Positions 25,312 through 33,176 are shown, counted from the stretch's first letter. The stretch is DNA of 44,769 nt from Streptomyces violascens (GCF_014649955.1 NZ_BMUA01000042.1:1-44769), one strand, 5' to 3'. Notes: generated by a model not told the origin, from the letters alone. Translations and numbers: made by a program.

Positions 25312-26121
25312 TTAGCTTTCGTTGAGGAAATCGGGCTGGTCGTGGGTGATCTCGTCCCAGAGCAGCTCGAAGCTGAAGCGGGCCAGCTGCGTATCGCCGA
25401 ACCCTTGGGCGGCGGCCTCGGCCTGGGCGGCGGTGAAAGCGTGGGGTTTTCCGGCAGCGCGAGCCAGCAGCTGCACCTGGGCGCAGGAGTCATAGGTGAA
25501 GAACCGGTGGACGGCTTCCTCGATCGAACCGCCGACGGTGATCAGGCCGTGGTGGCGCAGCACCAGGGCGCTGTTGTCCCCGACGTGGGCAGCGATGTCG
25601 CGGCCCTGCTCCACAGTGACCGAGGGACCCTCGTACGCCTCGTACAGGGCCTGGCGGCCATGGAAGGCGGCCGATTCCTGGTCGATGGGCTCCAGCAGCC
25701 GGCCCAGCGAGCCGAGCGCGCGGGAGTAGGGCGTGTGGGCGTGCGCGATGGCGTGCAGGTTCGGGTACTGCTGGTGGATCGCGGCGTGGATGACAAATGC
25801 GGACGGATTCACCTTCCGCGATCCCGCCACCACCCGGCCTTCGAGGTCGACACGGATCATGTCGGCGACGGTGACCCGGTTGAAGGACACTCCGAACGGG
25901 TTCACCCAGAACTGGTCGGTGTACTGGGGGTCGCGGACAGAGATGTGTCCCGATATTCCCTCCCCGAAGCCCTCGCGGCCGAACAGGCGCAGGGCGGCGG
26001 CCAGGCGCTGCTTGACGTGACGGCGGTGCTCGGTGACGGTGGCGAATGTCTTGTCGGCGGGGATGGGCAGCCCGGTGGCCGTATCCGCGAGGAAAACAGG
26101 GCGCACGCCTTCGCTGGTCAC
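25312..26121 (-). CDS. Class II aldolase/adducin-family protein
   Basis: A 269-residue protein of the FucA/AraD fold, which uses a divalent metal to break or form C-C bonds, with some members acting as decarboxylases or dehydratases. ISGHISVRDP matches the N-terminal substrate loop. The metal ligands are likely the histidines in AIAHAHTPYSRAL and VLRHHGLITVG. An acidic residue in DQESAAFHGRQALY is a candidate catalytic base. The GTG at 26121 follows AAGGAG with seven-base spacing. The gap from the FAD-protein gene is 15 bases. The substrate is unknown. Confidence 0.88.
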   Translation of the reverse strand: MTSEGVRPVFLADTATGLPIPADKTFATVTEHRRHVKQRLAAALRLFGREGFGEGISGHISVRDPQYTDQFWVNPFGVSFNRVTVADMIRVDLEGRVVAGSRKVNPSAFVIHAAIHQQYPNLHAIAHAHTPYSRALGSLGRLLEPIDQESAAFHGRQALYEAYEGPSVTVEQGRDIAAHVGDNSALVLRHHGLITVGGSIEEAVHRFFTYDSCAQVQLLARAAGKPHAFTAAQAEAAAQGFGDTQLARFSFELLWDEITHDQPDFLNES

Positions 26122-26136
26122 GGTGTTCTCCTTGGG

Positions 26137-27663
26137 TCAGGCGCTCACCAGCGCGGGCGTCAGCGCGGCGGCCGTCTGGTGGGCGGTGATGGCGTCGGTG
26201 ATGTCGCGGGCCCGGTCGACCAGCGAGGGAATTCCCCAGGTGAAAAACAGAGCGCCGGCCGCGAGGTCTCCCAGCGCATACAGGCACGGATCCGTCTGTC
26301 CGGCGACCGTCAGGCGGCTGGTGGCGCGTTCGATGGTCAGGCCTCCGTAGGGGTTGACGGCCACGTTGCGCGAGCGCAGCAGGGAGGTGACCAGGCGCTG
26401 GGCCGCGTGCGGGATGCGCTGGGCGGAAGGGCTGATGGTGTTGACGATCCGGTCGGCCGTGAAGGTGCCGCCAGCCGTGGTGAGCGTGAAACTGGCATTG
26501 CCTTCTGGGGCGATATGGCGCAGCCCCCCTTGCACGGACAGCTGTCCTGCGTCCGCCAGCTCCAGCAGCAGGGCGGCCGAGGCGGGCGGCATCGGGCAGC
26601 ACAGGCTCATCAGCGCCCGGTGGTGATGGCGCAGCAGATGCTTCTTGTCCTTCTCCGTCAGCTGCGGCCACACGTCGGGCCCGGTGTCGGGAATGGCTCG
26701 CTGCAATATGCGCAGCCCCAGATCCGTGTCGTCGACCAGAGACAGCTGACGGCGCAGCCGGTCCAGCGGCTTTTCGGTGAACGTGGAACCGATTTCCGCG
26801 AAAACCCTGTCCGGGTCACTGTCGGCCTGGACGAGTTCGCTGCGGCACATGGCGGCCAGCTCGGCCAGCGACAACGTCCCGCCCTGCGCCGCGAGGGCCT
26901 GCATGCGCGGCTGGGTCAGGTTTTTCACCGTGAAGTCAGCCGGCCGCTGCCGCACCGCGGGCAGCACCCCGTTGCGGGAGACCAGCGTGATGCTGCCTTG
27001 ATGCCCCGTCGCGGCCAGGTACCGCACGGTGTCGACGGCCGTCAGCCCGCTGCCGAGGATCGCCACGTGATCGTCCATGCCGATCTCGTGAAGCCGGTCG
27101 ACCGCCGGATACGGATCCCCGATATATCCCTCGGCCCCCGCCAGACTGTAGAGATCCTCCGGCGCCCCCCTCCCTACGCACAGCACGGCGTAGTCGAAGA
27201 CACGGGCCCGGCCGTCTTTCGTCTGGAGCATGACCCGCTGCGCACAGCGTGCAGCCGAGGTCACCGGCGCGCCGATCAGATCGACACGCCAGCCTTTGCG
27301 GCGCAGCCTGCCCATGGCGCTGTACGCGGTGTGTTCGAGGTATTCGCCGTAAATGGTGCGAGCGATGAAGCGGGCCCCAGAGTGCGGATCGGGCACCGTG
27401 ACGCTTTTCGTGATCCGGTCGCGGCCGGCGAGCCAGTACGCGAAATGCTCCGGATCCCCCGCGCGTACCGACATGTCGGCGGGCACCATGTTGATCGTGA
27501 AGGTTTCGGTGTCGACCTGGTAGGGCCTGCCCCGCCACAGGTGCGGGGACGGCTCGAACACGGTCAGGGAGCCGGGCGCCAGCGTGGAGGCGGCCAGCGC
27601 ATCGAGCAGGCACACCGCCGCTGCGCCGCCCCCCACGACGGCGATGGATGATCCCCCGTTCAC
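26137..27663 (-). CDS. FAD/NAD(P)-binding oxidoreductase
   Basis: A 508-residue flavoprotein. The first dinucleotide fold is SIAVVGGGAAAVCLLDAL (GxGxxA at 11-16); TINMVPADMSVRAGDP follows near 70-85. A second nucleotide motif, VAILGSGLTAVDTVRYLA, is at about 190-210. Near the C-terminus, CLYALGDLAAGALFFTWGIP supplies the GD motif that contacts FAD. This is the FAD/NAD(P)-binding (HI0933/PF13454-like) type rather than a classic thioredoxin-reductase domain. The GTG at 27663 lies three bases after the previous stop. It may oxidise or N-hydroxylate a substrate; the reaction is not deducible. Confidence 0.85.
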   Translation of the reverse strand: MNGGSSIAVVGGGAAAVCLLDALAASTLAPGSLTVFEPSPHLWRGRPYQVDTETFTINMVPADMSVRAGDPEHFAYWLAGRDRITKSVTVPDPHSGARFIARTIYGEYLEHTAYSAMGRLRRKGWRVDLIGAPVTSAARCAQRVMLQTKDGRARVFDYAVLCVGRGAPEDLYSLAGAEGYIGDPYPAVDRLHEIGMDDHVAILGSGLTAVDTVRYLAATGHQGSITLVSRNGVLPAVRQRPADFTVKNLTQPRMQALAAQGGTLSLAELAAMCRSELVQADSDPDRVFAEIGSTFTEKPLDRLRRQLSLVDDTDLGLRILQRAIPDTGPDVWPQLTEKDKKHLLRHHHRALMSLCCPMPPASAALLLELADAGQLSVQGGLRHIAPEGNASFTLTTAGGTFTADRIVNTISPSAQRIPHAAQRLVTSLLRSRNVAVNPYGGLTIERATSRLTVAGQTDPCLYALGDLAAGALFFTWGIPSLVDRARDITDAITAHQTAAALTPALVSA

Positions 27664-27666
27664 CTC

Positions 27667-28668
27667 TCACGCTCCCGGGGCGGAATAGAAGTCGCGGAGC
27701 GACACGGTGAAGTCGTCGCGGCCCTGCTCGTAGTTGATGCAGTACTGGCGGGGGTAGAACCCGGTGTTCTTCCACGCGGCAGGCTGGTTGATGGCGAAGC
27801 AGCCGTTCGCGTTGGTCCCGGCAGCGAGGCCCGTAAACCACGCCTTGGTGATCATCGGCTCTTCGAACAGGAGGTCTCCGTCCCACCCTCCGTACATGAA
27901 GGTGTGCGTGAACGGCTGGCCGTGCCATTCGGGGGAGTCGTCGGTGTCCATGAGGTGGTTGCCCATGGCGCCTTCGGCGGCTTCCTTGTGGTCCATGTAG
28001 CCGGCCGGCATGTACGGGGCAGGGATTTCCTTGGTCGCCGTGGCGTAGTCGTCGCAGTTGATGACGAGCCCGCACGGCCCGGTACGGATCGCGTCCCGCA
28101 CCGACTTGGGCTTGAGGTAGAAGTGAAAATCGAAGTGCGGGACGTCGTAAATGCCGGGCAGGCCGTGCCCCTTCGGGTTGTAGTTGGTCAGTACCCACTG
28201 GGAGGACAGGCCCGGCGCCGCTGTGGTGGTGGCCGACGGCAGGACAAGGGGGTGCTCATAGCCGCCGACACATTCGGTGTCCTGGTCCACGCGCCCGTCA
28301 CTGTTGACGTCGTAGCAGTGGTGACGGTCGTTCATGTCGGTGGGCAGGCCCGCCAGCGCATCCCGGGTGAACGTCACCCCGACCGCGTAGGGGGTGCCGT
28401 CCTGGTTGGTCTGGGTGTAGGAGCGCAGGTTGCCGTTACCGAGATCCTGGGCGGGGCCGAACGCGGCACACGGCCCTTCGTACGAGCGGGTGCGCTGCTT
28501 CAGGGAGGCGGCGGCCTCGGGCGCAACGGCGGTGGTCTTCCCGCCGTCCATGCTGTCGGTGACGCACATGACCCTGGTGGTACTGCCTCCGGTGGCGTGC
28601 GCGGTGGGGGTGGTGAGCATGCTCGTGGCAATCAGGGCGGTGGCGGCGAAAATACGGGTGCGGTTCAT
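27667..28668 (-). CDS. Secreted TTHB210-like (DUF5602-type) protein
   Basis: A 333-residue exported protein. The signal peptide is MNRTRIFAATALIATSMLTT, with cleavage likely near HATGG. The domain is rich in histidine and cysteine: DVPHFDFHFYLKP, GPCGLVINCDD, MGNHLMDTDDSPEWHGQPF and HTFMYGGWDGDLLFEEPMIT. The HFDFHFY and GNHxxD motifs resemble the TTHB210-like domain, a probable metal-binding module of unknown function. It overlaps the flavin reductase stop by four bases (ATGA) and precedes the FAD-protein gene by three, so it belongs to the oxidative operon although it acts outside the cytoplasm. That placement is unusual. Confidence 0.75.
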   Translation of the reverse strand: MNRTRIFAATALIATSMLTTPTAHATGGSTTRVMCVTDSMDGGKTTAVAPEAAASLKQRTRSYEGPCAAFGPAQDLGNGNLRSYTQTNQDGTPYAVGVTFTRDALAGLPTDMNDRHHCYDVNSDGRVDQDTECVGGYEHPLVLPSATTTAAPGLSSQWVLTNYNPKGHGLPGIYDVPHFDFHFYLKPKSVRDAIRTGPCGLVINCDDYATATKEIPAPYMPAGYMDHKEAAEGAMGNHLMDTDDSPEWHGQPFTHTFMYGGWDGDLLFEEPMITKAWFTGLAAGTNANGCFAINQPAAWKNTGFYPRQYCINYEQGRDDFTVSLRDFYSAPGA

Positions 28669-29174
28669 GAGGCGGCGCTTTCGGTGTCGAGGCGGTGAAA
28701 ACCACCACCGAGGAAAATCAGCGGAGTGTGCGCGGAGCCGGCAGCACCCAGGGCGACGGCCTCGCCGATCACCTGGACGTGGTCACCGACCGCGTAGTGG
28801 TCGTAGTAGCGGCACTCCATCCACCCGGCCCCGGCGAACAGCAACGCCCCCGTACGCTCCCCGGGACGGGTGGCGGCGGTGCGCAGGGCACGGTCCCGCT
28901 CGGGCCGCCGCCCGGAGAACGTACGAGCCGTCCCTTCCGCATCCGCGCCGAGGATGGAGACGGCGAACACGCGTGAGGCCAGTGCATCGGCGAGAAATTC
29001 GGAGTCCGCCCGGAAACTCAAGCTCACCAGTGGCGGGGTGAGGGACAGCGAGGCGAGAGAGTTGACGGTGATCGCGTTGTGGCGGCGGGCACCGGCCCGT
29101 GTGTAGCGGCAGGTTGTAGCGATGCATACACCGGTGGCGAACTGGCGCATGACGCTGCGCAGGTCGTCAGTCAC
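28665..29174 (-). CDS. HpaC-like flavin reductase
   Basis: A 169-residue flavin reductase that should supply reduced FAD or FMN to the HpaB-type oxygenase from NAD(P)H. Family features: MRQFATGVCIATT at the N-terminus, NAITVNSLASLSLTPPLVSL for flavin binding, AVSILGADAEGTARTFSG in the middle and a conserved GDHVQVIGEA. The GTG at 29174 has GGAGG eight bases upstream. It lies 95 bases downstream of the oxygenase gene, separated by a hairpin, and overlaps the next gene. Confidence 0.9.
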   Translation of the reverse strand: MTDDLRSVMRQFATGVCIATTCRYTRAGARRHNAITVNSLASLSLTPPLVSLSFRADSEFLADALASRVFAVSILGADAEGTARTFSGRRPERDRALRTAATRPGERTGALLFAGAGWMECRYYDHYAVGDHVQVIGEAVALGAAGSAHTPLIFLGGGFHRLDTESAAS

Positions 29175-29204
29175 GGGAAAAACCTCCAGAGCATGAGCAG
29201 GAGG

Positions 29205-29249
29205 GCAGCCGGGTGCCGGCGGGGGAAGGGGGAGACGGCACCCGGCTGC
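29205..29249 (-). terminator. Hairpin between oxygenase and reductase genes
   Basis: GCAGCCGGGTGCCG (29205-29218) pairs perfectly with CGGCACCCGGCTGC (29236-29249), a 14-bp stem with a 17-base loop. It lies 21 bases after the oxygenase stop. It may be a partial terminator or an mRNA 3'-stabiliser raising oxygenase over reductase output. Confidence 0.7.
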
Positions 29250-29269
29250 GTCTGTGGGAGACCCTGCGG

Positions 29270-30796
29270 TCAGCGGTCCTCGGCCCAGCGGCCCCGGGTG
29301 AAGCCGTCCAGGTCGTAGTCGCCCATCGCCTTGTCGACCTGGGCGCCGTAGGCGTCGAGCAGCCCCATCGCCTGCGCGGCGTTGGCGGTGTCGAGGCGCA
29401 CCTGGTCGGGGCCGCCCGCGTAGTTCAGCTCATACAGCTCATGACGGCCGCCGAACTCGCTGCCGATCGCGTCCCACGCGAGCTTGAACAGTTTGATCCG
29501 CTCCTCCGCACCCCCGGCCGAGCCCCGGTAAAAACGGTCCAGCAGCGGGCGCAGCTCGGTGTTCTGCAAGTCCTTGTAGCTGGAGCCGGTCATCAAGAGC
29601 GAGCCCGCCAGGTGCTCCTCGAAGAAGTCGTGGACCCGGCGCCAGGACAGAGGGGCCAGCACCCGGTGGCTGGCGGCATATTCCAGCTTCGGCAGCACCG
29701 TTCCCGCCGGACCCTCCTCGGGGTCCATGGCCATGGCGGTGGTCATCGCGCACGTCAGATGACGCCACGCGAGGAGTTCGCCCAGTCCGGCCTTGACGCC
29801 CCGGAAGTCCTTGGTGCCGTTCATGCGGGTGCCCTTGTCGAGGAGGCCCGCCATGAACTCCAGCTTGACCGCCATGCGGATGGCGCCCTGGAAGAAGCCG
29901 CGCGACAGCAGGCCCGACCGGGGGAAGTACTCGTGGATCTTCTCGGTGTCGCGGTAGATCAGCACGTTCTCCCACGGGATGAACGCGTTGTCGAAGACCA
30001 GGACCGTGTCGTTCTCGTCGAACCGGCTGGAGAGCGGACTGTCGAACGGGGACGTGGCCTTCTTCTCGTAGGAAGGACGGCAGATCACCTTCAGGCCCGG
30101 GGTGTTCATCGGCGCGATGAACGCCAGCGCCATGTCTTCGGCCTTGCCCTTTTGCAGGTTGCCCAGGTGGATCTGGCCCACGAACGCCGCGTTCGTCAGG
30201 GCCGAGCCGGTCGCCATCAGCTTGGCGCCCTCCACCACGATGCCGTCGTCCCGCTCCTCGACGACCGTGATGAACACGTCCGAGATCTCGTGCGAAGCCC
30301 GGTTGCGGTCCACCGGCGGGTTGACGATCGCGTGCGAGACGGCCATGCCCTGCTTGACGTACTTCTCGTACCAGGCCCGCGCGTTGGAGTCGTAAGGGGC
30401 GTAGAAATCCTGGGTGGAGACGAGGCCGGCCATGAAGGAGGCCTTGTAGTCGGGCGTGCGGTTCATGAACCCGTAGCTCATGCGCGCCCAGTGCTCGATC
30501 GCGTCCCGGGCCTTGAGCAGTTCCTCGGCCGAGTGCGCGGGGGTGAAGAACCGGTGGACGCGATGGCCGGTATACCGGTCGACCGTCGTCATCAAGTCCT
30601 TCGTCTCCGGCGCGTGCAGCGCGTCATACAGGTGCGCCGACGACTTCGCGGCTCCGGCGAACGCCGGATGGGTGGTGACGTCCTTGACGACCTCCCCGTC
30701 CACGAAAACCTGACGCCCGTCCCGCAGGCTCTCCAGAAAGGAGTCGCCCGTCATCAGCTCGTTGGGCGCCTCGTCAGGCATGGGTACAGCAGACAT
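29270..30796 (-). CDS. HpaB-family flavin-dependent monooxygenase, oxygenase component
   Basis: A 508-residue protein of the 4-hydroxyphenylacetate 3-hydroxylase (large component) / chlorophenol hydroxylase family, which uses reduced flavin from a partner reductase to hydroxylate a substrate. Recognisable segments: MTGDSFLESLRDGRQVFVDG at the N-terminus, ARMSYGFMNRTPDYKASFMA, VDRNRASHEISDVF, GAKLMATGSALTNAAFVG, DNAFIPWENVLIYRD and DKGTRMNGTKDFRGVKAGLG. Its length matches the family. The ATG at 30796 follows GGAGGGGACC. It is the first gene of the leftward operon, with an operator-like palindrome about 150 bases upstream. The substrate is unknown; a phenol is likeliest by family. Confidence 0.9.
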   Translation of the reverse strand: MSAVPMPDEAPNELMTGDSFLESLRDGRQVFVDGEVVKDVTTHPAFAGAAKSSAHLYDALHAPETKDLMTTVDRYTGHRVHRFFTPAHSAEELLKARDAIEHWARMSYGFMNRTPDYKASFMAGLVSTQDFYAPYDSNARAWYEKYVKQGMAVSHAIVNPPVDRNRASHEISDVFITVVEERDDGIVVEGAKLMATGSALTNAAFVGQIHLGNLQKGKAEDMALAFIAPMNTPGLKVICRPSYEKKATSPFDSPLSSRFDENDTVLVFDNAFIPWENVLIYRDTEKIHEYFPRSGLLSRGFFQGAIRMAVKLEFMAGLLDKGTRMNGTKDFRGVKAGLGELLAWRHLTCAMTTAMAMDPEEGPAGTVLPKLEYAASHRVLAPLSWRRVHDFFEEHLAGSLLMTGSSYKDLQNTELRPLLDRFYRGSAGGAEERIKLFKLAWDAIGSEFGGRHELYELNYAGGPDQVRLDTANAAQAMGLLDAYGAQVDKAMGDYDLDGFTRGRWAEDR

Positions 30797-30949
30797 ATCC
30801 GGTCCCCTCCGAAAAAATGGGCATGCAGAAGAAAGAGGTGCTTTCCGGGCAGGCCGGAAGGGACAAAAAGGCTCCTGACGTCCCCCCGTGACGCACTTCT
30901 CCCGCGCAGCAGCGGTCGCCCCTCAAGGGCGGGTCGAGCCCTCCCCAAG

Positions 30950-30968
30950 GTGTTCACGAAGCTAACAC
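30950..30968. promoter_or_regulatory. Operator-like palindrome upstream of hpaB-type operon
   Basis: GTGTTCACGAAGCTAACAC has matching outer arms GTGTT/AACAC. On the leftward strand it reads GTGTTAGCTTCGTGAACAC, and it is preceded by GCTTAC at the same spacing as the site at 31833. A further related half-site (GCGTTGGTAACAC) lies at 30979-30991. It probably binds the adjacent TetR regulator. Confidence 0.6.
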
Positions 30969-31001
30969 ATCGCGTAAGCGTTGGTAACACTCCCGGGCAT
31001 G

Positions 31002-31029
31002 AAAAAGCCCCGCCCAACCCGGACGGGGC
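31002..31029 (-). terminator. Terminator of the tetR gene
   Basis: GCCCCG (31007-31012) pairs with CGGGGC (31024-31029). On the leftward transcript the hairpin is followed by five T residues (31006-31002). It lies 20 bases after the tetR stop. Confidence 0.75.
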
Positions 31030-31048
31030 CTCTCTGACCTGCGAAAAT

Positions 31049-31723
31049 CTAGGAATCAAGCGACCGCGACAACGCCTGAACCACTTCGTCCTCCACCGTC
31101 ACGGTTCCCGACAGCGCCCCCACCAGCGCCCGCGCCAGCACCGCCGCGGCCGCCTGGCCCGCACCCCCGCCCTCCTGCGCCTGACCCGTCACCTTCCCGA
31201 GGACCGCATCACGCACCACCTCAGAAACCGCCAGATCCCCGAACAGCTCGGGAAACGACAGCATCATCAGGCACACGCCCACGTTCGCCGCCAGAATTGC
31301 CTGGCCCGCGACCGCCGGCGCCAGCACCAGCCGCCCCGCTGCCTCGCAGCGCCCCAGCACTCCCAGCAGCAACGCCTGAGCCTCCTTGACCGCCTGCGGC
31401 TTCGGCTCCCCGTCCGGCGTGAACATCAACCGGTACAGATGCGGATTCTCCAAGGCGAAACGCACGTGGCTGTCCCATGCCGTCCGCACATCCGCCACCG
31501 GATCCTCCGTCCGGGGGTTCTTCCGCTTGCTGGCCAGAAAACGCTCAAAGCCACGGTCCGCCACCACCGCCATCAGCCCCCGCTTCCCCCCGAACTGCCG
31601 GGAAATCTCAGGGGCCCCCACCTGCGCCTTCGCACAAATCGACCGCGTAGAGATCTCCTCCGCACTCTGCGAAGCAATCAGCTCGGTCGTGGCGGCCAGA
31701 ATGCGCTCTCTCGCTGTCGACAT
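31049..31723 (-). CDS. TetR-family transcriptional regulator
   Basis: A 224-residue regulator. The N-terminal HTH is RERILAATTELIASQSAEEI through STRSICAKAQVGAPEISRQF, with FGGKRGLMAVVADRGFERFL after it; an F-(G)-K turn closes the domain as usual. The C-terminal ligand domain includes HLYRLMFTPDGEP. It starts at ATG 31723, opposite the isochorismatase gene, and lies just upstream of the HpaB operon on the same strand but ends in its own terminator. GTTAGC elements flank its own start and recur before the two target genes, suggesting autoregulation and repression of both. The inducer is presumably a substrate of the pathway. Confidence 0.9.
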   Translation of the reverse strand: MSTARERILAATTELIASQSAEEISTRSICAKAQVGAPEISRQFGGKRGLMAVVADRGFERFLASKRKNPRTEDPVADVRTAWDSHVRFALENPHLYRLMFTPDGEPKPQAVKEAQALLLGVLGRCEAAGRLVLAPAVAGQAILAANVGVCLMMLSFPELFGDLAVSEVVRDAVLGKVTGQAQEGGGAGQAAAAVLARALVGALSGTVTVEDEVVQALSRSLDS

Positions 31724-31731
31724 GAAGCCAT

Positions 31732-31760
31732 GCTAACAGTTCATGTACGAACCGCTAACG
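31732..31760. promoter_or_regulatory. tetR promoter site with paired GCTAAC elements
   Basis: GCTAAC occurs at 31732-31737 and 31754-31759, flanking an imperfect palindrome GTTCATGTACGAAC. GCTAAC/GTTAGC is shared with the sites at 30950 and 31833. The site lies about ten bases before the tetR ATG, fitting autorepression. Confidence 0.5.
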
Positions 31761-31832
31761 CCCCTGACCAGGTAAAACCACCATCCCACACAAACGGAGC
31801 CACTGGCACCGCGTACACCCTGCTTACATCTT

Positions 31833-31851
31833 GTGTTAGCGTCGCCAACAC
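31833..31851. promoter_or_regulatory. Near-perfect operator palindrome before the isochorismatase gene
   Basis: GTGTTAGCG-T-CGCCAACAC is a 19-bp palindrome with one mismatched pair. It is preceded by GCTTAC three bases before the TTGTG start of the site, as on the leftward strand at 30950-30968. It lies about 54 bases before the ATG at 31905, the right distance to cover a promoter. Confidence 0.65.
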
Positions 31852-31904
31852 CACAGGGCGCTCATCAGCGCTACTGCCTTCCACATTCCTCAAAGGGGAC
31901 CCCC

Positions 31905-32489
31905 ATGGGCACCACCACGCTGCGCCAGCTCAACAAGTTCGACGAGACCCCCGCCTCCCTGGCCGACGCCACGGTCATCCTCATCGACTTCCAGAACACC
32001 TACACCCACGGCACCATGGAACTGGACGGATGGAAGGACGCCGTCGCCGAAGGCAAGCGCCTCCTTGCCGCAGCCCGCGCCGCGGGCGCCACCGTCATCC
32101 ACGTCCAGGACAAGGGTTACCAGCCCGACACCGAAGACGGTCAGATCATCGCCGACGTCGCCCCCATCGCCGGAGAAGGCCGCGTCATCAAGTCCGTCCC
32201 CAACGCCTTCCACGAGACGAACCTCGCCACCCTCGTCAAGGAAGCCGGACACGAGAACGTCATCCTCGCCGGCTTCATGACGAACATGTGCGTCCTGTTC
32301 ACCGCCCAGGGCGCCTTCCTCAACGGCTTCCGCCCCACCGTCGTCGCCAAGGCCTCCGCCACCCGCTCCCTGCCCACCACCGCCGCAGGCCAGGAGCACA
32401 TCTCCGCCCAGCAGATCCACGACGGCGCACTCGCCACCGTCACCGAGCTCTACGGCATCGTCGTCCCCACCGTGAACGACCTCGCCTGA
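31905..32489 (+). CDS. Isochorismatase-family cysteine hydrolase
   Basis: A 194-residue hydrolase of the isochorismatase/nicotinamidase fold. The catalytic triad is D28 (VILIDFQNTY), K96 (GRVIKSVPNAF) and C129 (AGFMTNMCV), with the cis-peptide region just before the Cys. Members cleave C-N amide bonds (nicotinamidase, N-carbamoyl hydrolases) or the isochorismate enol ether. The cysteine indicates an amidase-type mechanism. AAAGGGGA precedes the ATG by five bases. It is transcribed away from tetR and apparently shares its operator, so it belongs to the same pathway. It could release or detoxify an amide. Confidence 0.9.
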   Translation: MGTTTLRQLNKFDETPASLADATVILIDFQNTYTHGTMELDGWKDAVAEGKRLLAAARAAGATVIHVQDKGYQPDTEDGQIIADVAPIAGEGRVIKSVPNAFHETNLATLVKEAGHENVILAGFMTNMCVLFTAQGAFLNGFRPTVVAKASATRSLPTTAAGQEHISAQQIHDGALATVTELYGIVVPTVNDLA

Positions 32490-32492
32490 CAG

Positions 32493-32588
32493 CCCCCGAC
32501 ACCGTCGGGGGAAGCTGGACGGAGTTTCCCCCGACGGCCCGCACCACCCAAGGCGCCCCGCTCTCCGATCGTGCCGGAGACGGGGCGC
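32493..32588 (+). terminator. Tandem terminator hairpins after the isochorismatase gene
   Basis: A first hairpin, CCCCCGAC (32493-32500) with GTCGGGGG (32504-32511), directly follows the stop. A second, GCGCCCCG (32553-32560) with CGGGGCGC (32581-32588), has inner pairs CTCCG/CGGAG. Confidence 0.8.
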
Positions 32589-32589
32589 T

Positions 32590-32924
32590 GTCGTGAGTAA
32601 AGATCAGAAGGCGGTGCGGTGCGATTCCCATCGCCGCGCAGGAGCGGGCATCTCCCCCAGCTTTAGATGGCGGCGCACTTGCCGACCCCGAAGGCAGTTT
32701 CACTTCATTGGCGTGATGCCTCTGGCTTGAGTGATCCGCGCCACTCAAACATCGATGGCACCCGCTCAAAGTTCCCTACGTTGTCTGCGGGACCGGGCGA
32801 GCCCTTGGAGGGTAGGACGAGCTCAGAGGCCGCGCGCACGCGCTCTCGGCTGGCCACAGGGATGTACCGGGACCCACGGCCACTTGTGGATCTCCTCTCA
32901 CTCCATGCGGCGCTCCGCAGCGCC
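32590..32924. other. Intergenic region
   Basis: About 335 bases between a terminator and the stop of a small leftward gene. No frame here shows a recognisable domain or good start signals, and no repeats stood out. Confidence 0.4.
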
Positions 32925-33143
32925 TCATCGTCCGGGACCGGCGCGCCGCTCACGCCGCCGGTTCCGCCTGAGCATCAGGGGCCGCCGTAGGAGGATGCCG
33001 AGGACGTCGCGTGCCGCCCGGCGACGGGCCGGAGTGGGCGCGAGTACCGCGACGAGGGCGCTGACGGTGATGGTTGCGCTGTAGAGCAGTGCAGCACCCC
33101 CCGCAGACAACGCACCGTCATGCAATACCGACAACTGGACCAT
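32925..33143 (-). CDS. Small membrane protein, Streptomyces-type
   Basis: A 72-residue protein: MVQLSVLHDGALSAGGAALL, then YSATITVSALVAVLAPTPAR and a very basic C-terminal tail (RRPLMLRRNRRRERRAGPGR). One membrane helix is at about residues 15-36. GAAGGGGG lies eight bases before the ATG, supporting the start. The N-terminal 55 residues resemble short hypothetical proteins common in Streptomyces. It diverges from the large STAND gene with only 33 bases between the two start codons, so their promoters must overlap coding sequence or each other. Confidence 0.7.
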   Translation of the reverse strand: MVQLSVLHDGALSAGGAALLYSATITVSALVAVLAPTPARRRAARDVLGILLRRPLMLRRNRRRERRAGPGR

Positions 33144-33176
33144 GAAAGTGCCCCCTTCGGAGTAAGTTGCCGTGCC

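Noticed and set aside
25342..27651. 769-codon plus-strand ORF opposite the aldolase and FAD genes
   Set aside because: Antisense of two well-supported genes; composition typical of complementary GC-rich frames.
29213..32596. 1,127-codon plus-strand ORF across hpaB and tetR
   Set aside because: Antisense to hpaB and tetR and out of frame with the isochorismatase gene; no domain seen.
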